Below are positions 19,242-30,700 of a stretch of DNA of 64,000 nucleotides, piece by piece. Position 1 is the first letter of the stretch, and each line of letters starts with the position of its first letter. The DNA comes from Pyropia yezoensis (lineage: Eukaryota > Rhodophyta > Bangiophyceae > Bangiales > Bangiaceae), in contig CM020618.1 of the NCBI GenBank assembly GCA_009829735.1, forward strand, positions 27,504,894 to 27,568,893. Reading direction: 5' to 3'. A program made the position numbers and the translations under genes. The notes under the pieces were generated by a model. The model was not told the DNA's origin. It saw only the letters and a program-made list of their open reading frames with translations, and ran no database searches.

Positions 19242-22200
19242 ATGTCGTGGTCCGTTCGCTGGTGGATGCGTGAGTCTTCATGGCGGCTCCGGATGCAGCT
19301 GACTCACTCCCCGCGGTTTCGACTGCCCCAACGGGAGTCGCCTCGTGGGGCGTGCTCGTCTGCGTGCCTGGCAGGAATGCCTAGGCACCGCCGGTCGGAG
19401 CGAGTCCCGTCTGCCGCCGCCCGACCCGCGTCAACAGCATTGACCCCGCGCACGTTGGTCACCTTCATCAACCGTTCAATTCCTCCATTGCCGCGCATCG
19501 CTGCTCATGCCCCCGCCGACTCAGTGAGTCACCCGTCTAGGCTGTCACGTGGTGTTGAGGTGGTGTACATTGCTTTCGCCGCGTTTGTCGTCCCCGTTGA
19601 CCCCGTCGTGAGCAGCAACAACCAGCAGGCTGCACTTCGTCGCCAGCTGTACGCACCTTCCCGCCCGCCGCTCTGCACCCACCCCCGTCGGCGGCTTCGC
19701 CGGGCTGCCGTGTCTCCTGCCCCTGGTTGGCCTGGTTATCGTCCATCCGTGGCTGATAGCTCTTCCTTGAGAGGCGGCGATGAGTCGCTTCGGAAAATCC
19801 GCTCGCGATCAGAGATGGAGAAGGCGTCAGACGTGGCTATTGAGAAGCTGGTCTCCTCTTTTCGTGCCAAGGTGGTGATCAAGGACCGCACGTACCACTT
19901 GAAGACGTACAAGTCCTGCTTCACAGGCGAGGATGCGGTGCGCGCGCTGCGCACGCTGGACGATTGCAACTCCGTGGACGATGCGCTCACGGTTGGTGAT
20001 GGGCTTATGGCTCATGGTGTGTTTGAGCATGTCCTTCGGGAGCACGCACTCAAGAATGGTCCTCTCTTTTATCGCTTCCTAAATGACGAGCGCGGCGCAA
20101 CGGCGCGCGGCGCCGATGGCGCTCGCGTGTCGCGGTCAGAATACCTGACCGATAGTACGTCGGATGCGGTGGCGGGCATGACAGGGTCCTTCCCTGGGCC
20201 CGACCTGTCGTCCGTGCCGTCCTCATCTGTGCACGTGGTGACCGCCGTGGCACCTCTCGACGAGCACAACGTGGCGCTGCTCAATAATGTACACCCTGCG
20301 TCGTGGGTAGACCGGACTCCCTCCGACGGCTTCACCTACCACCTGCTCGTGTGGGGGGCAGGCGCAGGTGGTGTAGTCACTGCTGCGGGTGTGGCGGGCG
20401 TTGGCGTCAACGTTGCGCTGGTGGAGGCGCACATGCTTGGCGGCGATTGCCTCAAAGTTGGGTGCGTGCCATCTAAGGCGCTGATCCGCGCAGCGCGGGC
20501 GGCGTCGGACCTGAAGAATACCGAGCGGCTCGCGGATATGGGCATTTCCATCAAGGGTGACGTGGAAGTTGACTTTGGAGCGGTCATGACGCGGCTGCGG
20601 CGGCTGCGGGCAAAGATTTCTGAGAACGACTCGGCGGCTCGCTTCTCGGCGCAGCTGGGCTGTGATGTTTACCTCGGATACGGCAAGTTCACGGGACCCA
20701 ACACCTTGGTTGTCAACGGTCAGACGCTGTGGTTTGCCAAGGCGGTGGTGGCCACTGGCGGCTACCCACAGCTGCTGTCGATCCCTGGAACGAAGGACTT
20801 AGCGGTGGGATGGAGTGGCGGCGACTCGACGGCGCCGGTGGTTACCACCAACGAGAGCATCTGGAACCTCACCAAGTTGCCGCGGCGACTGTTGGTTATT
20901 GGGACAGGTGTCATTGGGATGGAGCTGTCGCAGGCCATGCAACGGCTGGGCTCGTCGATGACCATATTTGGCCGGTCTGGTAAGGTGCTGCCGAAGGAGG
21001 ACCAAGATCTGGCTGCGATCATCAAGCAGCAGATGATCACTGACGGTGTCCAGTTCCGGCTAAGTGTCACCAAATATGTGTCAGTGGAGCTGACAGGCGC
21101 CACGGACGACCTCGGCTTTCAACAGATGAAGCTATCGACCGTCGATTCCGGGTCGGGTGGCAAAGACGTGACGACCAAGTTCCTTTGTGACGCTATCTTG
21201 GTGGCTGCCAGCCGGCAGCCGAACGTGACAGGCTTTGACCTTGGTCTGGCGGGAGTGAATGTGGATGTACGTAAGGGCCTCTCGCTTAATGATCAGCTGC
21301 AGACGTCCAACCCCAACATTTTTGGCGTCGGAGACGTTACGGGCAAGTATCAGTTCACCCACTCGGCCGACGCTCAGGCACGAATGGTCATCCGCAACGC
21401 CTTGTTCTTTGGCAAGTCGAAGTTCTCCAATCTCCTTATCCCATGGGCGACGTTTACGTCCCCCGAGATTGCGCAGGTGGGGCTCTATGCAGCAGACAAC
21501 AAGGCGGCTGGCAAGGAGTACGTGACGTACGAGAAGTCGTTTGAGCACAACGACCGTGCTATTTTGGAGGGCAAGACCGACGGCATCGTGCGTATTCTAG
21601 TGGAGAAGGGCTCATGTGGCGTTGTGGCCCTCAGGTACCGTTGGGACCCGAGAGGCTGACTTGGGACCCGGCTGGCAGCGTTACGGGGAACCACGCGCTG
21701 GCTTGGGATCCCTGCATCGGTGGCCCGGGGCAGTGGCGACACGCCCGGTGCCCTGATTGGTTCCCCCGGAGCGGAGGACTTGCCCGGGTGGGGGCATACT
21801 GACCTTCGGGTTATTTGCTTGATTTTTCGCATTTATTTTCCTTGCGTGATTTCGTGTCTTTCCCCTTTTTCCCACTGGGTTTTTTTGGGGGATTGACGTT
21901 TGTGTGTGGGGGGATTTCGCTTGCTTTTCTTGTGTTGGCCCGGTGAGCGGCCTATGCCTTGCTGGCACTTGGCCCGCTGGGGGTGCCCTCAGGGGGCCTC
22001 GTTCTGGGCCCCTGGAGGGGCCAGGGGGGGAGGTTCTTGAGGGGTGCTCCGGGGTTCTCCCCGGGGCCATCTTGTAAAATCAACAGTGCTTTGGGTTCCT
22101 TCTCCCTCGGGCTTTTGTCCTGTTTACCTTTGCCTCGTATCGTGGCGGGCGAGTGGACCAGCAAGGGCTCTTACCTGTTCCTTCCTGGGCTCCAGACTGT

Positions 22201-22492
22201 GGTTTCCGTGTGTGTCGTTGTGGTTTGTGGTTTCGGGAACCTGGGTTCCATACGCTACAGCTCGGACCGCATCCTGGGCGCTACTATCGTTGGGCCCGAT
22301 GCGGGCGACATGATCTCTGAGATCACTGTGGCGATGCAGGCGGGGATGGGCCTCGGTGCACTTGCCGGCGTCATCCATCCGTACCCAACCTTTGCAGAGA
22401 GTATTGCCCGCGCTGGCGATTTGTACAACAAGACCAAGCTGTCGAATACGGTCCGTCTGATCTTCAGGCAACTCCTCAAGGTCCACCGTTAA
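19242..22492 (+). CDS. DEP-domain pyridine nucleotide-disulphide oxidoreductase (mercuric-reductase/lipoamide-dehydrogenase type)
   Basis: A DEP-like domain (about 19840-20080, AKVVIKDRTYHLKTYKSCF) precedes a class-I flavoprotein disulphide reductase. Visible are the FAD fold (WGAGAGGVVTAAG), the redox pair GGDCLKVGCVPSKA, a second Rossmann motif (VIGTGVIGMELSQAM), the FAD-contact motif GVGDVTGKYQFTH and a C-terminal dimerisation domain with HPYPTFAES (active-site His/Glu). The last part is reached by splicing the intron at 21635-22260. The C-terminal Cys pair of true mercuric reductases is absent, so the substrate is open. The first ATG is 19242, but the Arg/Ser/Pro-rich N-terminus may be a targeting peptide, or the start may be the ATG at 19815. 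TAA ends the frame, with a TGA three codons later. Confidence 0.85.
21635..22260 (+). other. Intron in the DEP-oxidoreductase gene
   Basis: The donor is CTCAG|GTACCG and the acceptor CGCTACAG|CTCGGACC. Splicing joins phase-2 codon parts so that GVVAL continues as SSDRILGATIVG, the expected start of the dimerisation domain. Without splicing the frame stops at 21657-21659. The intron is 626 bp, much longer than the other introns seen here (45-202 bp). Confidence 0.8.
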
Positions 22493-22985
22493 GGTGGATG
22501 AGAGCATGCAGGTTTCAAGTGAACCTTTGCCTCGCCTGAGGAGGGGTGGCCTGCGGGCCGGTTGGTCGCGCGGAATTGTCTGCGCCACGTGCGTTGGCCT
22601 GAAGTGATGCATGCTGTAAGGATGTGAGCTTTCCTGCATTTTCTCTGCATTTTTTTTGTGAACCCTTCCCTTTTCTCCGATCTCTCTCTTGCATCCTCCA
22701 CCAGTCTAAAGCTCATGCACCCCGAAGAGTGATGGATAACACTGCTTCTTCGATTACTCGAGCGCGCTGGGCGATCCGTGTGTGCTCAATATCTGTCCAG
22801 TATGGTCCCAATTTGGTCCCAGCAATGGAGGGGCGAGGACGGCAGCGTGTCGTGGACCGGCGCAGCAGCGGCCTGTAGACCCATACCGTAGACTGCACAC
22901 GTCTCTCCTGTGATAACGTGCCCAGCCGCCGCGCCGCGAGGTGCTGTTTCCATCTGGTGCACCTCCCTGACACCAGCGCTGGAGC
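22493..22985. other. Convergent intergenic region
   Basis: The region lies between the 3' ends of the oxidoreductase (+) and cyclophilin (-) genes. A T-rich patch near 22620-22690 may belong to 3' UTRs. No gene is seen. Confidence 0.4.
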
Positions 22986-23784
22986 TCACATTTCGCCGCA
23001 CTCACTCACCAGCACCTCAGACGTTGGCATCCCCGCCCCCGTTACGTGTACGCCGCCGACGGCACGCACGACGTCCATGCCCCCCACTACTTTACCGAAG
23101 AGAGCGTGCTGACCGTCCAGGCTGCCCGCACCAGCTGCCCCCTCCCCAAGAGTAACAAACCACTGAGAGCCGTTGGCGTTCCGTTCGACAGCGGCGCTGC
23201 ACAGGAGACCAGGGCCACCCGAGTGGGTGGCGGTCAGGCCGAATGGGTCATCCGCGAAAGGAGCACCACCCCCGTAAATGCCACCTCCGGTACCCGAGCC
23301 GTCGCCGACAGTCATGTCGCCGCCCTGCATGAGAAAACCCGGCATGATGCGGTGCACGCGGTTGCCTTTGTAGCCCACCGGGGCACCAGACGGGCGGTAC
23401 TCACCGGTGCAGAGCTGCCGAAAATTCTCTTCTGCGCGGGGGCTATATGAATCGTACAGCAAACGAGGGAGCCTCGAAGAGGCAGGACGGTAACGCGCGG
23501 GGGGGTTCCGATAGAAGTGGTTGATAGTCAGAAAGAGGACAGCATGCGCGTTGAATACACGCCGGGAAAGAGGTTGAGGATAGCATGGCAAAAGGAATGC
23601 GAGTTGCGATAGAACCACACCCTCTCTCTGGTCCTCGAACGTACACACGGTCGGCAAACAGCTCAAAAAACACACGACCGACAGTCTGGCCGGCGACGGA
23701 GAATTCCAGGAAAACGACAGGGTTTGATGGGTTCGTATGGCTTGTGGCGTCCCACTTCTCATAACTCCTGTCCTGTGGAGCCAT
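22986..23784 (-). CDS. PPIH: PPIH-type cyclophilin (peptidyl-prolyl isomerase), two exons
   Basis: Exon 1 (23784-23645) starts MAPQDRSYEKW and contains NPVVFLEFSVAGQTVGR and FFELFADRV. Exon 2 (23442-22986) continues with AEENFRQLCTGEY, GYKGNRVHRIMPGF, QGGDMTVGDGSGTGG and LDGQHALFGKVVGGMD, ending in TGA. The opening resembles the spliceosome-associated cyclophilin H family, which binds U4/U6 snRNP protein. Arg of HRI, Phe of GF and Gln of QGGD are kept, while the Trp before LDG is Ser here. The product is 198 residues, close to family size. The intron is at 23443-23644. An upstream in-frame extension to 24105 is open but looks like 5' UTR. Confidence 0.85.
23443..23644 (-). other. Intron in the cyclophilin gene (202 bp)
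   Basis: On the minus strand the donor is CGTGT|GTACGT and the acceptor CATATAG|CCCCCG. The join restores V-P-R-A-E-E-N-F across the codon and removes a frame that otherwise ends soon after the donor. Confidence 0.8.
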
Positions 23785-24818
23785 TATGACCAAGAGAAGT
23801 TGAGCAGCAACAGCGGCAGAACGCCGCAGCTGGAGAGGACGCCGGCAGCTGCGCGAGGTGGGGCGAGAAGCTGCGGCCGGCGTGCCACGAAGAGAATGTT
23901 CCGCAGAGGAAGCGGGGGGAGCAAGCGGGAAATCCGTCTGGCTCCCGCCCAATAATGCCAAAATACTTGGGATTTGCGGATCCGAAGTCGCTGGCTTGTG
24001 ATGCGAGCCAAGCGGTGGCGGGTGCCGGCTCGAGCCGTTTCGCCCCGCTTTCGTGGGTGGCCTGGCGGCGTCGGCAGTGCCCCCCGGCTGCCGCGGCTCG
24101 GTCACGCTGGCGCTGCTCCTGACCGCCGACTCCCGCGGCCGTTTTGTTTGTAGCGGGGTCCTCGGCTGCGACTGCAGAGGGTTGCACGCCGCTCCCGCGC
24201 CCTACCGGGCTCCGGGCGTCCCTTCTTGAGGTATGGCAACTATATATATCGATTATGATAGATAGCGATCCCCAGAGAGCTGGTGTTGGGATCGCCTAGG
24301 TGCGTATTGCTGACGGTAATTTGCTTTATTGTGCTTGTGCAGAGGGAAGAGGGAAAGAATATAGAACAATCCCCGCACAGGACTTCTTAGAATTTTTAAT
24401 ATGCAGCAGGAGGGCGGCTAGGGGGTGCGGGAGTTGGGAGGTCTCAGCGAGCCGCGGAGAGGGGTCTGCGGAGCTTATTCGGTCGATTCCGGAGTGTAAT
24501 TTTATCCACGCTCCAGACAGGAGGCGGTTTGTGGTGTACATTGCAGTGGTCCACTCGCTCCGGTCACGTTGTTCTTCTCGCGTGCCGTGTGAGGCCGGCC
24601 GCTTCGCGGCACTCGTACTTGGTAGGTCGACTCTCGGCACTTGTACTCCGTCGGTCGCCTTTTTACGCTGTGCTGCTGTAGCTGGCCGCGCACTCGTCTG
24701 TTGGTACTCCGTTCTGTACGGTGGCTCCTGGAGGGACAACGCGTCGAATGTTCCTTGGCACGCGGCCTCGCCCGCCGCACCGAGGGGCCGGTCCAAGTCG
24801 TCTCCGCCGTCGACGTTG
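23785..24818. promoter_or_regulatory. Divergent upstream region of the cyclophilin and DEP-transporter genes
   Basis: About 1 kb separates the two divergent starts. It contains an AT patch at 24236-24266 (ctatatatatcgattatgat) in otherwise GC-rich DNA, the best candidate for core promoter sequence. An in-frame extension upstream of the transporter ATG is open from 24300. I see no separate gene. Confidence 0.3.
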
Positions 24819-27592
24819 ATGTCAGCTGGTTCGACCGTGTCATCCGTCACGTCCGCCATTTCGAATTCGTCGGTCAGAGCTGCGCCTGACGTACGGACAC
24901 CTGGCTCTCCCGCCTCCCCGTCAGAAGAGCCGCGGTCGACATCTGCCCAAGCGGTTGCGTTGTCAGAGGCGGCTGAGGCAGACCTTGCCGCAGCTCTGTT
25001 GCTCCGGGTCCACTCGGCCATCCCCGATGTGGCTGACCACACGCAGATCTCATCGCTGGCAAACCTGGTCAAGACTTTCCGGGCGAGCGTGACGGTCAAA
25101 GACCGAACCTACCGTTTGCGGCGGTACAAGTCGTGCTTCACTGGCGTTGACGCGGTGCGGACGCTCATTGCGATTGGCGCTGCGCAGACGATTGAGGAGG
25201 CGTTGATAGTCGGCAACAACCTAATTGCGGACCAGATTATTGAGCATGGGCTGCTCAGCTGGCCCAGCTGACCGGCGAAGCGCACCAGCTAAGCCTTCGA
25301 GAGCTTGCGCTGTTGGCGTTTGGGCGGGTCAATGAGAAGGCAGCAGTCAAGTTGGGGGCCAAGCTCGCCGCTCGAGTCGGTTGGGATCCATTAGCGGCAG
25401 GGGTCTCCACACGACGGCCTCGCGGTGGGGGGGGAGGCAGGAAGGGAGAGGGAGGGGGGTGGGCGGCTGCAGCTCGTGCTTCTGTCGATGGCGGTGGTGG
25501 TGGTGGTGGTGGGGGCCGGGGGGGTACCCGACTTGCCGCGGACGTGGTCGCTGACGCGGCGGCCGTCCACGGCGTGACGGCGGCGGCGGTAGCGGCGACG
25601 GGCCTGACGCCGGCCGGCTTGGGCGCTGGCCGATACGCCGGCCTCCGGGTGCTGCTGGGCCGGCTGTGCTTGGCGCTAGGGGAAGTGGATGCGGCGGGTG
25701 GGCGGCTGGCACGATCCCTTGATGATGGGAGGATGGGGGTAGACGTTGGGGTGCCCCCTGAGGTAGGCTACGGTGCTACGGCTGTGACCTTGCGTTCAGC
25801 CGGCGGCGACGACGACGGGAGCCTGTCAGCGGCGGCGATAGGAGATGTGCTACATCGCCTCAACAAGGCGTCGGCCGCCAACGCGATGCTGGTGCGGCGA
25901 CTGGGCACCGCCGCGGCACTGATGGAGGAGGGTACCGTCTCGGTCGCGCGGACACTGGCTCTTCAGTCGGGTATTGAATGGGCTTCAGATGACGAAGACG
26001 ACGGAGACGCAGCGGGCGGGGAGTCAGATGGTGACGTCGCTGGTGGTGGTGGTGCTGGCGGCGGCGGCGATGGTGTTCGTGGCAACGGCATGAGCACCCC
26101 TCTGTGCGGCATGGGTGCCCCACCCCCACCAGAGTCACACTTTGTCCTTAACCTCGCGTCGGCCTTCCTCTACGTCGTCTCCATGTATGTGTGTGCACCT
26201 ACTGCAGGCGCTTACGCCGCACAGTTGGGTGCGTCCGAGTCGCTCGCTGGCGTTATTGTGGGCCTTACTCCATTTGCGGGCCTCTTTTCGTCAGTGGCCT
26301 TCTCCGCGGCCTCGAATGGCGGCACTGTCAAGGCGCCACTCCTCTTCGCGTCCGTTTCGTGTCTCGCTGGAAACTTTCTCTACGCTGCCGCTTTTACCGC
26401 TCGGTCGCTGCCGCTGGTGCTGGTTGGCCGTCTGTTGGTGAGCTGCGGGGGCGCCCGCGCCATCAACCGGCGGTTCATCTCAGATTTTTCTGCACGCGCC
26501 GACCGTACCCGCCGGTCCGCTGCGGTCGTGTCGGTCTCGGCTTTGGGCATGGCGTCGGGGCCGGCGCTGGCCTCAGCGTTGTCGCGGGCACCCGAAGGCG
26601 TCGTTGGGGGGTTCGCGTTCAACCGGTTGACCACTCCCGGCTGGGCACTTGTCGCCGTCTGGGCTGTCTACATTGCGGTGCTGGGCGCAGTCTTCCGGGA
26701 CCATCTGCCGCCGGCGGGTTCTCCTGGTGCGGCTCCCGTCGCCGAGGGTGCGGCGCCACCCAAGCAGTCAGTACAAGCCAAGGTGGCGACGGTGGTTCAT
26801 CAGCCAGGCGTGCTACTCTGCCTGTGGGTGTACTTTATCATCAAGGTGGCTGGGGAGCTGCTGGTCGCGTCTGCAGGCACTGTGACGGTGGCGTTTGGAT
26901 GGGGTGCGGGCACAGTTGGCGTATTTCTGGCTGCCCTCGGTCTGCTCATGTTCCCCGCCGAGGCGCTCGGCGCGGCACTCCTCCGTGCCGCCGGCTATGA
27001 CGATCGTCGACCTCTCTTATGGACACTCAGCGCCCTCGGGGTGGGGTGTGTGGCAATCATTCCTCTGCCATGGGTTGGTAGCACGTATACTTCTGCCCGG
27101 TACGTCGTGGCCACCATGGTCATTTTTGTGTCGTCGAATCTCGTCGAGGCGCACGCCATGCCGCTGCTTGTGGATACGATGCCGACCTGCCTGCCGGGAG
27201 GTACCCTCAATGGTGGGCTCCTGTCTACCGAGGCGGGCATGCTTGGCCGCGCCATGGGCGACCTCGGCGTGACGCTTGCTGGGATGGTCCACCGCCCCGA
27301 CCAGGCGGGCACGGCCACCGTTGCGTCTTCGGAGCGGATCATGTTGCTGGCGCGGGCGTACGTGCCGCTTTCGGTGGCGATGGGCCTGACCGTTTGGGCA
27401 GTGGCCACGTCCTTTTCGCTGCTCGGTGCGGACGGCGATGACGATGAAGATGATACAGAGAGCGAGGGCGAAGCGGTGGGGAGTGTGCAGATGGTGGCGG
27501 GAAAGGGCGGGGGTCGTGGAGGTGATCTTGAGCGAGGGCAGAAGGAACTGGGCCGGACGGTGAGCTGGAAATTTTCTTCAACGGCAGCCTGA
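24819..27592 (+). CDS. DEP / partial SPX / MFS vacuolar phosphate transporter-like protein (PHT5/VPT type), frame break near 25255
   Basis: The 5' part from ATG 24819 has a Ser/Ala/Pro-rich start and a DEP-like domain (ASVTVKDRTYRLRRYKSCF). After a frame change near 25253-25271 it continues with the end of an SPX domain (LRELALLAFGRVNEKAAVKL), a Gly-rich linker and an MFS domain with 11-12 membrane helices (about 26130-27430). The block GGARAINRRFISDF followed by SALGMASGPALASAL is typical of SPX-MFS vacuolar phosphate transporters, which move phosphate across the vacuole membrane under SPX control. The DEP C-terminus and most of SPX are missing at the junction. This suggests an internal deletion or an assembly collapse. 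The end is TGA, after an acidic Gly-rich tail. Confidence 0.75.
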
Positions 27593-27776
27593 TGGGGACA
27601 GCTCATACTCAAAGAACAAAGAATACTTTTGAGATAGTGCTCTCACTTCTCGCTAGACTATCTTGGCACTGACGGCCTGCAAGGCAGACCGCTCGCATAC
27701 GCCGTACCCTCTCTAGGCAGAGAACCCGTGGACTCTCCCCCACGAAAACCTCCCGCGTCGGTGAACGACGCCTCAC

Positions 27777-30700
27777 CTAGTATCCGTAAACGTCCCTGTA
27801 CCGACGGCTCCTCTCACCGTCATGCCCACCGTACCCACGGTTGCGCCCACCATTACCGCCATGGGGCCTGGAGTACCTCGGCGGGCGCGTAGGCGCCACT
27901 GGTGTCATCGTCTGAACAGGAGCCGCAGTCACCACAGGCGCGGGCGACAGCACAGGCACCGGCAGCAGCACGCCAGTGATCACGTGGATCACCCCGTTCG
28001 ACGCCTGAATGTCCAGCCTGTCCACCACCAGCATCGGGTCCGCCACACCCGGGGCAAAGTCGTACAGCGTCCTGCCGTCATCAGCAAGCACCACCGCCGG
28101 GCCCTCCAGCGGCTCAAAGAAGCCCGTCGACACCAGCTCCGTCGACGACACCGTCGACCCCACCACGTGGAACCGCAGCACCGACGTCAGCAGCGGCACC
28201 GGGTTGCCACCGTTCGACAGCCCAGTCAACGCTTCCACAAGGAACGCGAACACACCGTCCACATTGTCGCCAGTGTACCCCAGCGTCTGGGCAAGGCTCA
28301 AGAACGCCCCGTTCGTCGGCGCAAACACCGTCAGCGACGCAGACTCATCATCGAGCGTCTCCACCAGGCTGGCCGTCTGCAGCGCCGTCAGCAGTACCGA
28401 GAAGTCGTCGTTGCCAGCCACGATGTCCGCAATCGTCTGCAAAACAGGCGCGGCCGTCGCAGTCACCACAGGCGCAGGTGCAGGCGCCTCGGTCACCTCG
28501 GGCACAGCAGGCTCAGTTGGCAGCGCCGGCACGGCCGTCGCAGTCGCCACGGGCGCGGGCGACAGCACAGGCACCGGCAGCAGCACGCCAGTGATCACGT
28601 GGATCACCCCGTTCGACGCCTGAATGTCCAGCCTGTCCACCACCAGCATCGGGTCCGCCACACCCGGGGCAAAGTCGTACAGCGTCCTGCCGTCATCAGC
28701 AAGCACCACCGCCGGGCCCTCCAGCGGCTCAAAGAAGCCCGTCGACACCAGCTCCGTCGACGACACCGTCGACCCCACCACGTGGAACCGCAGCACCGAC
28801 GTCAGCAGCGGCACCGGGTTGCCACCGTTCGACAGCCCAGTCAACGCTTCCACAAGGAACGCGAACACACCGTCCACATTGTCGCCAGTGTACCCCAGCG
28901 TCTGGGCAAGGCTCAAGAACGCCCCGTTCGTCGGCGCAAACACCGTCAGCGACGCAGACTCATCATCGAGCGTCTCCACCAGGCTGGCCGCCTGCAGCGC
29001 CGTCAGCAGTACCGAGAAGTCGTCGTTGCCAGCCACAATGTCCGCAATCGTCTGCGGCGCCGGGGCGGCCGTCGCAGCCACCACAGGCGCAGGTGCAGGC
29101 GCCTCGGTCACCTCGGGCACAGCAGGCTCAGTTGGCAGCGCCGGCACGGCCGTCGCAGTCGCCACGGGCGCGGGCGACAGCACAGGCACCGGCAGCAGCA
29201 CGCCAGTGATCACGTGGATCACCCCGTTCGACGCCTGAATGTCCAGCCTGTCCACCACCAGCATCGGGTCCGCCACACCCGAGGCAAAGTCGTACAGCGT
29301 CCTGCCGTCATCAGCAAGCACCACCGCCGGGCCCTCCAGCGGCTCAAAGAAGCCCGTCGACACCAGCTCCGTCGACGACACCGTCGACCCCACCACGTGG
29401 AACCGCAGCACCGACGTCAGCAGCGGCACCGGGTTGCCACCGTTCGACAGCCCAGTCAACGCTTCCACAAGGAACGCGAACACACCGTCCACATTGTCGC
29501 CAGTGTACCCCAGCGTCTGGGCAAGGCTCAAGAACGCCCCGTTCGTCGGCGCAAACACCGTCAGCGACGCAGACTCATCATCGAGCGTCTCCACCAGGCT
29601 GGCCGTCTGCAGCGCCGTCAGCAGTACCGAGAAGTCGTCGTTGCCAGCCACGATGTCCGCAATCGTCTGCAAAACAGGCGCGGCCGTCGCAGTCACCACA
29701 GGCGCAGGTGCAGGCGCCTCGGTCACCTCGGGCACAGCAGGCTCAGTTGGCAGCGCCGGCACGGCCGTCGCAGTCGCCACGGGCGCGGGCGACAGCACAG
29801 GCACCGGCAGCAGCACGCCAGTGATCACGTGGATCACCCCGTTCGACGCCTGAATGTCCAGCCTGTCCACCACCAGCATCGGGTCCGCCACACCCGGGGC
29901 AAAGTCGTACAGCGTCCTGCCGTCATCAGCAAGCACCACCGCCGGGCCCTCCAGCGGCTCAAAGAAGCCCGTCGACACCAGCTCCGTCGACGACACCGTC
30001 GACCCCACCACGTGGAACCGCAGCACCGACGTCAGCAGCGGCACCGGGTTGCCACCGTTCGACAGCCCAGTCAACGCTTCCACAAGGAACGCGAACACAC
30101 CGTCCACATTGTCGCCAGTGTACCCCAGCGTCTGGGCAAGGCTCAAGAACGCCCCGTTCGTCGGCGCAAACACCGTCAGCGACGCAGACTCATCATCGAG
30201 CGTCTCCACCAGGCTGGCCGCCTGCAGCGCCGTCAGCAGTACCGAGAAGTCGTCGTTGCCAGCCACAATGTCCGCAATCGTCTGCGGCGCCGGGGCGGCC
30301 GTCGCAGCCACCACAGGCGCAGGTGCAGGCGCCTCGGTCACCTCGGGCACAGCAGGCTCAGTTGGCAGCGCCGGCACGGCCGTCGCAGTCGCCACGGGCG
30401 CGGGCGACAGCACAGGCACCGGCAGCAGCACGCCAGTGATCACGTGGATCACCCCGTTCGACGCCTGAATGTCCAGCCTGTCCACCACCAGCATCGGGTC
30501 CGCCACACCCGGGGCAAAGTCGTACAGCGTCCTGCCGTCATCAGCAAGCACCACCGCCGGGCCCTCCAGCGGCTCAAAGAAGCCCGTCGACACCAGCTCC
30601 GTCGACGACACCGTCGACCCCACCACGTGGAACCGCAGCACCGACGTCAGCAGCGGCACCGGGTTGCCACCGTTCGACAGCCCAGTCAGCGCTTCCACAA

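Noticed and set aside
19242..22492. Calling the oxidoreductase a true mercuric reductase (MerA)
   Set aside because: The redox Cys pair and fold fit the superfamily, but the C-terminal Cys-Cys pair needed by MerA is not seen and a DEP domain replaces the metal-binding N-terminus.
27777..27779. Extending the fasciclin protein beyond its TAG as another example of TAR readthrough
   Set aside because: The frame does stay open to a TGA about 55 codons on, but the sequence has no matching composition and the YGY end looks natural. TAG is followed by GTGAGG, so a splice donor is an equally good reading.
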